A stretch of 13,203 bases of DNA from positions 1-13,203 of the forward strand of contig RXOD01005620.1 of NCBI GenBank assembly GCA_005223375.1, in the 5' to 3' direction. The translations under genes and the position numbers were made by a program. A model generated the notes under the pieces. The model did no database searches. It had not been told where the DNA came from and saw only the letters and a list, made by a program, of their open reading frames with translations. The stretch is from Amoebophrya sp. AT5.2 (taxonomy: Eukaryota; Sar; Dinophyceae; Syndiniales; Amoebophryaceae). This document shows positions 1 through 8,400 of this stretch, in pieces. Within the stretch, counting starts at the first letter, position 1. Every line of letters begins with the position of its first letter.

Positions 1-39
1 GCAGAAATGCCGCCAAAAATGGCCTTTTCACTCCTCTAA
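1..39 (+). mobile_element. Right end of a TIR-bearing introner (partial, cut by the window edge)
   Basis: Positions 2-39 match 10544-10581 without gaps at about 30 of 38 bases, including a perfect 13-mer (CAGAAATGCCGCC) and a perfect terminal CCTCTAA. The second copy is the right terminal inverted repeat of an intron in the trehalose gene. Here the copy stops just where helicase homology begins (residues TYVPLALNPR onward, from about position 39), as expected for the 3' end of an intron between helicase motifs II and III. The left half of the element lies outside the window. The reading frame happens to stay open through it, so it could be mistaken for coding sequence. Confidence 0.65.
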
Positions 40-1219
40 CATACGTGCCACTCGCCCTGAACCCGAGGCGCGCGCGCGTGGTGCTCTGCGGCGACCACAA
101 ACAACTGCGGCCGACCGTGCTGGAGCAGCAGGCAGAACTTTTGCAACTGAACATCTCCATGCTGGAGCGGTTGGCGAGTGAACGCATCCCTACAAGCCGA
201 GACCAGCTGGTAAGAAGTAGCTAGTTGTATATTGATCTATTAGAAGCAATCCTGCTCGGTAGCGCTAGGGGTAGCACTAGTTGTGCTGCTAGAGCATGAA
301 AGCAGGCGCAGGGCAAAAGGGAAAAGTAGGTGGCTCCTGGAGTGGCGCTCTGTCGTTACTTAGCTGTGGAGTGGTGCAAGAAGGGCGCCAGGCTCCTTTA
401 GGACCATCGAAAAGGGGAACCCCACGATTTCCACTAGTAAGTACCACGTAAAGCTGGGGCTGCTACTTACCAGCTGGCCCCTTTATAATACGCGCGGAGC
501 ACCGGCGGCGCGAACAGATGCGGCTGAATCCGGCGGCCGCGTACCAGTTGAAGAAGGCGATTTTGGAAGGCAAACGGGAGGCGGTGAACGAGAAGATTTA
601 TTTTCTCACGAAGACGTTCCGTTCGCACCCGGACTTGACGTCGCTTTGGAACGTGTTCTACGGCAACTTGCTGAAGCCCATGTCGGACCGCGAGAAAACG
701 GTGATGCGGTTCCGCGCGACCAAGCAGCCGGCCTTGTTCCACGACCTGGCGTTCGAGGGCGAGGCGCACAAGGAGGAAAAAGTCGCCCTGAGCTTCATCA
801 ACCAGCTGGAGGCGCACCTGGTGTGCGAGTACATCCTGCACGAGGTCTGCGTGCCGGGTACGGGCGTGAAGACGAAGGACGTGGGGGTGATCACGTTCTA
901 CGACGCGCAGGTGAAGTGGATCCAGCAGAAGCTGATGAATTTGAGCGAGTCCGGCGAGGTGTACCTGGGGGACATCGAGGTGGGGACCGCGGAGTACTTC
1001 CAGGGGAGCGAGAAACGCGTGATCATCATCAGCTGCGTGCGGACGGAGGCGATCGGCTTCCTGAAAGACGAAAAGCGGCTGAACGTCGCTCTGAGCCGCG
1101 CGCAAGACGGAATGGTGGTGATCGGCGCGTTCTCAAACCTGCTGGCGCAAGACCCACACTGGAACTCGGTGCTCACGGTGGCAAAAAAAATGGGCTGCGT
1201 CGTCAGCGGGAGCTCTTGA
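40..1219 (+). CDS. MOV10/SDE3-like superfamily-1 RNA helicase, C-terminal part (5' partial, spliced)
   Basis: This is the second half of an ATP-dependent RNA helicase of the UPF1-like SF1 group. The first exon (about 40-185 or 40-209) reads PLALNPR, then VVLCGDHKQLRP, which is motif III (GDxxQL), then SMLERL. The second exon ends at TGA 1217-1219. It carries FLTKTFRSHPDL...LFYGN-like text (the MOV10-type xNYRSHPxLL motif, about 598-670), DVGVITFYDAQV (about 880), EYFQGSEKRVIIIS (motif V, about 990-1030) and RLNVALSRAQ (motif VI, about 1077-1108). It closes with the DPHW block typical of MOV10. Walker A and the DEAD-like motif II lie left of the window. MOV10/SDE3 proteins act in RNA silencing and transposon control; that role here is inferred from family only. 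Splice options: a canonical GT 210 to AG 517 (phase 0), or removal between ACGC repeats (186-489), which gives the helix-like join ASER-AEHRRREQMRL. Both keep frame. Confidence 0.85.
203..477 (+). mobile_element. Intron of the helicase gene with terminal inverted repeats (probable introner)
   Basis: The left end reads CCAGCTGGTAAG (203-214). The right end reads CTTACCAGCTGG (466-477), its exact reverse complement over 12 bases, and similarity continues inward (GAAGTAGC against GTAGCAGC). The same block also gives a 9-bp direct repeat ACCAGCTGG at 202-210 and 469-477. Exact removal of 267 bases would leave a TAA in frame at 486-488, so the spliced intron must be larger or use other sites. The right end also resembles the right end of the intron before 5482 (AGCTGGCCCC in both). 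Confidence 0.6.
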
Positions 1220-2117
1220 TCTTGATCTTCTGTTCTATAATTCTATGGGTACTATAGTGCAGGCGCAAGTAGCAGTTCTTGGCCCTTGATGCAGGAGCTG
1301 CGCGTGGAAGTTCGTGCCGTTCTTGCGCAAGGCATCTGTGCCGATGCGTGCACGCGTCGGCTGGCCTAAACGCAAACGCGGAGCTATGTATGATTATTCT
1401 GCCGACAGGAAGCGGCGCTGCAGGCATTTTCTCCGTATCAGCCTGGCGCCAGAGTTCTGTCCATCCATTTTTGATGTCCGTCCCCAGCATTTAATGGAAG
1501 GTCCAGCAGTGGAGCGGGTACGGCGGCATCAGGCAGGCCTGTCGCTACCTCGTCATGGACGACGCCCAGCAATTGGATTCAGGAGCAGCATTTTAATAAG
1601 GTGTTCGTGTTCCACTTCCACTGCCATCGCGTTGTCTTTCTGTTGTAGCTATGTAAAGTACGTCTTTACTAATTTTCGACAGCTGCAGCAGATAGTCCCA
1701 GTCCAGGCGTCCGATGAGGTTCTCGTTCCCGTTCTGCATAGCTCTGAGATCGGCCTGCTGCTCACTACGCGGGCTCTTTTGACTTGGATCTTTCTTCGAT
1801 TACTTCATCCTCTTCGTTCCGGTCTGGATCGACGGCCAACGCCTCGACGCAAGTTTCCGTCGGACTGATCCATCGTCTTCTCATCGGACTCGCTTCATAG
1901 CCATGATTCAGTAATGTGAAAACCATTACAATTTACGTAGCTGCTTTAGCGGTCGTCTTCGCTGCTCTCCGCGTCCTTGGCGGGGAGGCAAGACGGAGTG
2001 CTTATCTCAGCACGTGAACGAGTTGCTTATCCCAGCGGCGGGGGATCGATCGATTATATGAGAACTTGTTCCAGCCCAGACGGCGCCCGGAGGTCGTGCT
2101 GATCGAAAACCGAAAGG
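1220..2117. other. Intergenic region between helicase and trehalose gene
   Basis: About 900 bases without a convincing intact gene. Base composition is more mixed than in the flanking exons. The frame at 1279-1494 (+) contains LCMIILPTGSG, which resembles a helicase Walker A but lacks the GKT/GKS lysine and is closed by stops. A later stretch at 1501-1593 in the same frame reads YLVMDDAQQL. On the minus strand, short open stretches at about 1592-1800 and 1775-1915 have coding-like composition but change frame. An in-frame stop (2100-2102) lies just before the trehalose gene start, so its first coding exon probably does not extend into this region. The promoter and 5' UTR of that gene should lie here, but I see no clear element. 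Confidence 0.5.
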
Positions 2118-2470
2118 ATGAGCACCCGCTATTTTTACGAAGATTCGCGCGAGGGGATAAGGCAGAACCCTCTCGTCGCGCAGCACCTGGACGACCGCAC
2201 TCTCGAGAAGATGTCGGGACAGCAGGGATCTAATCACACTAGTGCTTGTGGCCCCGCGCCAGCACACCAACACCATCACCAGCCGCTACAGACGCGGTGC
2301 TTCTTCCGCTTCAAATACGAGGAGTCGGCGAACGTAACGGTAAAACTGGTCGGCTCGGTGCCGCAGCTGGGCGCCTGGGACATCGAAAAGGCGGTAGAGC
2401 TGGTGACCACCCCGGACTATTTTCCCTGCTGGATCTCACAAGATCCGGTTCTTCTGCCGCTGGGCGAGAT
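2118..2470 (+). CDS. Exon 1 of the trehalose gene: N-terminus and first half of CBM20
   Basis: Starts MSTRYFYEDSREG. After a short polar, His-containing stretch (APAHQHHHQP) it enters CBM20 at about residue 60: CFFRFKYEESANVTVKLVGS, then the hallmark VPQLGAWD and a tryptophan (CWISQDP). It ends in LPLGEM. The donor is GT 2471-2472, splitting the ATG methionine codon in phase 2. A later GTAAGC at 2482 looks like a better donor, but it is in phase 1 and no acceptor matches it. Confidence 0.85.
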
Positions 2471-5400
2471 GTATTTCGTTTGTAAGCACCTCCAAAGCAA
2501 CATGTTTTCCCGTTCGTATTTCCTAGTTCGCCACGACCGATTGATTCCTACACCTGTTCCTTCTTAGGCTCAGGTTCAGTTTCAGCAGCCATTCTTCCTA
2601 TTGAATCAATTTTACACCCCATCAACAAACATGAACAAGGATCGAGTACCAGTACGTCGTGGAGACACGACACGCCGCAACCCGGGATGGGCATCCCCGG
2701 CACGGCGACTGCTCTGCCGATATCACAACTTCCGCGCCATCTGCGGGTTCGCGTGCGCAGGGGTTTTTTGGGGCCTTGTTCCATACGTTTTTCGGCGGAG
2801 GCGGAGGACCACCAGAGTCAGAAACTGCAGAAGGCGCTCCGGCTACGTCGGTGCGCTGGCTCGAGGAGAGATACGAGCTCCAGCCCACTGGCACTGAGAT
2901 GACGATCGAGGATGACGAGGGTTGGTTTCGGAATTTTTCGGCCTCAAAAGTGCTTCTGCCGTCGCCGGATCAGATGCATAGTAGCTCGAAAATGAGTTCT
3001 TGTTCGGCCATCACAACTCCGCGAGGAGCGCTACATCAACAACTCGTAGTCCCCGGACACCAATCGGGGCTGGCGCGGCCCTCCGAGGCAAGTACGTGCG
3101 TGCCGCCCGCGTCAACCTCAACGAGCAGGGGAACCACAACGGCAAGCAACTGTCGCGCCTCCACCTCCGCCTCCACCACCTCCACCACCGCGCGAAATTC
3201 GCGGGACATTGCAACGAGAAGCATGGTGCTGAGCAACACGTCGCAAGTGCCGCAACATTTCGCGGGCTACACACAGGCGGGACCGGTCGTGAAGCGGTCG
3301 GACTCCGTCGGGATGCACATGAGTCTGTCGGGAAACGGCCTGCCCACGGTGCGGAGCGGGGCGGCTGCCTTCGGCAGGGGGATGAACGGTTGCCCCCACT
3401 CAGCCGTCTTCGGCGGTTCTTTCGGCGGAAAAGGGGGCGCGCTCGACGGGCCGGCGCGGGGGTCCTACCAATTCGTGCGCATGCCGCCGCTACCGGTAGC
3501 CGATGCGCCACAAGGAGGCGCTCTAGCGGTAGCGTGTCAGGAGGGTTTTGGCGTGACCAGCTGCGAGCCGATGGGAAATAGGGGAAGTACAACCGGGGTT
3601 GAGGGAGCAAATAGTAATCCCGCGGCGGGAATGGGGATGGGGATCGCCGGTAATATCGCAGGGAAGGCGATGAACAAGCACTCGTCGTCGCTCACTGAAG
3701 TCGGCATCGGCTTGCTGAACCGGGAACACCGGTCCAACATGGGCGGGCCGCACCACCAGGCGCACGATTTCCGAAGCAACCCCTCTGACGACCACCATCC
3801 CACCTGCCGGCTGTCCTCCTCCGATCGGGGGTCTCCCCTCGTGCCGGAGGACGTGGACGCTTGCGCCGGCGACCTGGCGGCGGAGGCCGAGGATGCGTTT
3901 GACGTGAACGAGGATCTGATGCACCACCCTCTTCAGCAGGGGCACAACTACAACAACCCTCATGGTCATGCCGCGCACTCGCACGGTCATCATCAGTACT
4001 GCGACGACCCCATTCTGCAGAAGCTCAAGGAGGACGCGCAGGAGCAGGAGCTGCCGCCGCACGCGAGCGTGTGCGTGGTCGCGTTTCAGCTGCCGTTGAA
4101 ACTGACGCGCACGAAGGACGGAACGTGGGCGGTGACCGAGTCCAAGGCAAACCTGATCCCGAGCCTGCACAACACGGCGCGGAGCGGCCGGGCTGGCTTT
4201 CGCCCCATGTTCGTCGGCTGGCCGGGCGTCTACTGCGACGGCGAGTACGAAAAGCGACACGTACTTTATATCATTTGAGCATTCAACAGGCGATTCGAAA
4301 AATCGGCAGCAAGCAAATCTTGTAGTGTTCACGCAATGATTCATATTTGATGTGTAGCCAAAGTAATTGTAATCGACGGCGCACATCACAGCTCTCCGAC
4401 ATGCTGATGCAGTACGACTGCGTTCCGGTGTTTATTCCCCGCGAGGAGTTCGAGAACTACATGCACTTTTGCCAGCTGCTCCTGTGGCCCATCCTGCACG
4501 AGGTTCTTCGCCTCAACCACGGCGGCGGCACCGAGCACGGCACGTGGAACCAAAGCTCTCCATCGCGCCCCTCCCCCCCCTTCCAGGAGCTGTGGGCCTC
4601 CTACCAGCGCATCAACTCCTGCTTTTCCGATGTGATCTGCCGAAGCTGCCACGCGGCGGACAGTTTTTGGATACAGGACTATCACCTGCTGACCCTGCCC
4701 CAGTACCTCACGCGCCGCATCCGCAAGGCCAACATCGGCCTCTTCCTCCACACCCCGTTCCCATCGTCGGACATCTTTCGCTGCCTGGCTGTGCGGGAGG
4801 AGATACTGCGCGCAATGCTCTGTTGCGACATGATCGGGTTCCAGTTCTTTGAGTACGTTCGTAAGTTCTTCGTGACAGTGAGTAAGAGGGGTTGACCAGA
4901 TGGTGTAGCGATAGACTGCACATTGTGAGTGGTATTGGTATCTATAGAAAGCGCGAGGCAGGAGCCGAGCCGTTCGGGATCGGGTTTGGCCATAGCGATG
5001 GCGAATGCAGCCTGTAGCGATGGCGGGTGTAGTCAGTGCAGCCGCTCGGAAGATTCATTATACCCGGCGCGAAGCGATTGGGCGGGGATGGAGTTAAAGA
5101 GATGCCCCATTCGATCACGCGATGGGGACGGAGGCTATTAGCAGGTCGTGGGTAGTAGCGGGAAATGGTAGCCCGATAGTGGAAAGCGGTGTCAGTAGGG
5201 CGTGAAGGCGGGACAAAAGACGGAGCCCGGAGTGGCGATCTATTGTCATGGCTGCACCAGAGGTGCAGTGGGCTGCTCGGATCAACAGGCGGAAAGTAGC
5301 CGCCTTTGTAGACCTATTGCAGACAGACACAGACCGTCCTCCCGGACATCGACCACGAAGGGCACCACCTCGCGAAGACGCCCTCCCAGACTTAAGTATA

Positions 5401-8400
5401 AAGTTTAGAGTTAGTCACAGTATAGTTGTACCACTTCCACTTAGCTACTTGCTCTCGCCATAGCTGGCCCCCCCCTTCACACCGAAGCGCATCCTCGGTC
5501 TGGACTACAGCTTCTCGGCGAATGGCCAGATGGGCATCGAGTACGGCGGACGGGCGGTGATGGTGCGCGTGGCGCACGTCATGGTCAACGTGGCGGAGGT
5601 GCACGAGGCGGCAAGCAAGCTGGGGGAGCTGAAAGCGGCGCTGTTGGCGGACGAAGAGAAACAGGCGCTGGCGGTGAATCGCGGCGAGATCCAACAGTCT
5701 TCGGCGGGAACTGTTCTCGATGTTCGTTGCGCCTCGGGGGAAGGGAAGGGGAATGGAAAACCCTGTTCGGAAGGTAATGATAATCAGGTGGACGAGCAGG
5801 ACCACCAGGAGCAGGTGGTCGTCCGACAGCAGATGAGCCAGTTGGGCTCCAGCCGAGCGAGCGTGGAGTACGAAGCCGACTACTCGCCCACCGCCTCCAA
5901 GCGGAGTAGCCACCACAGCAGCGACCGGTCGTCGATCCCGAGTCTCGACGGCCTTGGGGGAGGTTCTTCCCTTTGCGCTCTCGGCCGGAAAAGCTTGCCG
6001 AAAATCGTCGAGGGCAGCTCGCTCGCGTCTCCGAGCGTTTCGTCTCCGCAGCCGCTGAAGCGGGCCCAGACCGTCGCGGCGTCAAGCTCTGCGGCGCACA
6101 ACAGTGAGCACAGTGAAACCAACGCCAGCAGCCCGTCGCCTGACCTTTCGTCCGGTTCGCCCGAAGACCATCACGCCCTGACCCCCCCAAAAACAAAGGG
6201 GAGCCGACACCAGTTCCCCTACTTGCACCAGCAGAACCCCTACAACTTGGTCACTAGCAGCAGCCACTGCGACGTGCGCAACATTCCGGTGTACACCTGT
6301 CCGGCGCGCGCCCAAGCGGTCCTCAACAAGAACAGCCAGCTCCAGCAGCTGGGCCGCTCCCAGTCCCTGGCCACCTTCCGCCGGCTGCCCCTGCTGTCCG
6401 AGCTCGCGAGCAACAAGAAGTAAGGTGGGGGATTAGCCTCATAGCTTAGGGGATTGCTGCTTCGGAATCGATGGGGTGCTACACGGGAATCGATGGCGAT
6501 CCCGATCTACGCTGTCTGCTATTGATTTTGCTTGCCCGCCTATCTTCAAACCCTAGACGGTCAGGCTCTACTAGGGCCGGCACAGGCAGGGGCAGGCAGG
6601 TGAGCTTGGGAGGAGGAAAGGGGGATTGGGAATAGATCCGATAGGTCCGTCATCTATCGATCCTCTTAGTCTGGTAGTCCTTGAGGGGCAGTAGGCTCCA
6701 TCGGCCCATAGGCAGGCCAGTTGTTGCACAACTAGGGAAAAACCACAAATCCCGAAACTCCTGAGGCTAATGCTCCACCTCTCAAGAAGAAGCGGCGGAA
6801 GAAACCGGGCGTCCACCTGAAACGGTTGCTGCATTTGCGGGAGGAGTTCTGCGGGAAGGGCGACATGTACATCTTCGCGGGGCTGGACCGCTGCGACGCG
6901 CTGGCGGGCGTGATGCTGAAAATCCGCATGTTCCGGCAGTTCGTACACGACTACAAGCGGTACCGGGGGCGGGTGCTGTTGGTGCAGTGCGTGTACCCCG
7001 GGGCGAACAGCCTGGTGCAGGACGGCAGCGCGGTCAAGTAAGGACGAGGAGAAGAGGAAGACCAGGTGGCTGCTACGAGGATTTGGCTATTAGTACTGTG
7101 TGCGCTGAAGTAGATGTAGTACCAGTTGGGTCCCCACTACTTTTTGTGGCCGCGAGTGCCGAGTATAAGGCGCTCTGAAGATTCATATCCGGCGAGGTAG
7201 AGAGGCTACGGGTTTCAGAGCTAGTTCAAATATCGGTGGGGGCTAGACATTAGGGGGATCCATCGAAAGAACAGGTCCTCGATCCTAGGCCATGGAGGCT
7301 GGATTGGTGATAGATAGAGCTCGAAAGAAGGCACCTGGACGAGGATCTCGTGGTGATAGGAAGTTCGAGGAAACGATCCGTGGCCTGGTGAACGAGGTGA
7401 ACACGATGTTTGGGTTTCACATCCTGCTCATCATCGACGAGATTGACCGCGACGAGAAGTTGGCGCTGTTCCGCAACGCAGACTGCCTGCTGGACACGCA
7501 GGTGCGAGATGGGCTGAACCTCGGACCCTTCGAGTTCCTGGCCTGCCAGCGGGCAAACCACACGTGGGAGGACTTCTTCGCCGAAGTGACCAAGGAGCTG
7601 GAGGAGGGGACGGAGGCGGGTGCGGGGAATAGTAAAAGAGGAGGGGTGGACGTGGAACAAATAACGAAACGACGAGATGATGATGAAGATGTTGGTGAGA
7701 AAAGTGGCGGCGTCGAGCAGAGAGGTGGGGGTCCCGGCACAGCAGCAACCACATCTTCGGAGGCGATCAAGTCCTCTTTTGCGGCGTTCGCAGAAAACAA
7801 CACGGTGTCCGGGCAGTTGGCCAGTAGAATGGACGACAGCTTCCTCGAGAGCATCGTCGAAATGCAGGGACAACTCGGTTGTACTTCTAGTGCAACTGCG
7901 AGTACAACTTCTCCTGCTGGGGGCGAACACCAACACCAACACTCTGTAACGGAGCGGAGGCAGCGGGTGCGAATTGCAATCGAAAGGGTGGCAAGGCGGC
8001 GGCGGCGGCGGGTGCCCTCGATGGTGCTAAGCGAGTTTACGGGAAGCAGCAGGGTGCTGCAGGGCGCGGTGGCAATTAACCCGTGGAACACGCAGCAGGT
8101 GATGGTGGCCTGCGAACGAGTTATTAGAATGTCCGACGCGGAAAGGGAGGAAAGGTACCATAGTAATAGAAATTAATCTTGTACTTGTACTACTTAGTAT
8201 ACGTATAGTCTATCGCTGAACCTGAATCGAACAATCGGTCATCGCGAGTACTCGACCAGGTACTTGAAGGACCAGCAGTACCTGGGTCTTCGCAAGCCGG
8301 AGATGCATTCGCTGCTTTCCTGGGCCACTTCTTTCCTCAAGGACCTCCGCTCGGCGCGCAAAAAGGACGACCAGAACTACGTCACCTACGGCTTCGGCGC

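Noticed and set aside
467..1105. 212-codon open frame on the minus strand
   Set aside because: It lies opposite helicase motifs V and VI, is rich in His, Arg and Leu as expected for the reverse of a GC-rich exon, and shows no family resemblance.
1314..1868. 184-codon + strand frame in the intergenic region
   Set aside because: Arg/Ser/Leu-rich with no recognisable motif, mixed composition, and another frame of the same stretch has more suggestive text.
2482..2487. Donor GTAAGC in exon 1 of the trehalose gene
   Set aside because: Phase 1, with no in-phase acceptor before the IEYQYVV block; GT 2471 pairs with AG 2639 in phase 2 and restores CBM20.
3523..4389. 288-codon open frame on the minus strand
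   Set aside because: It is opposite the trehalose gene linker and GT20 start, with Val/Arg/His runs mirroring His- and Ala-rich codons of the real strand, and it crosses a predicted intron.
4861..4866. Perfect-looking donor GTAAGT in exon 3
   Set aside because: It is phase 1 with no matching acceptor, and the sequence beyond it (RKFFVT) still follows TPS homology.
5585..6196. 203-codon minus-strand frame
   Set aside because: Shadow of the Ser/Pro-rich insert in exon 4; composition is only Arg, Ser, Gly and Pro.
7417..8091. 224-codon minus-strand frame, and a 230-codon one overlapping it
   Set aside because: Both are shadows of exon 6; Ser/Cys-rich text with no domain, against clear GT20 motifs on the + strand.
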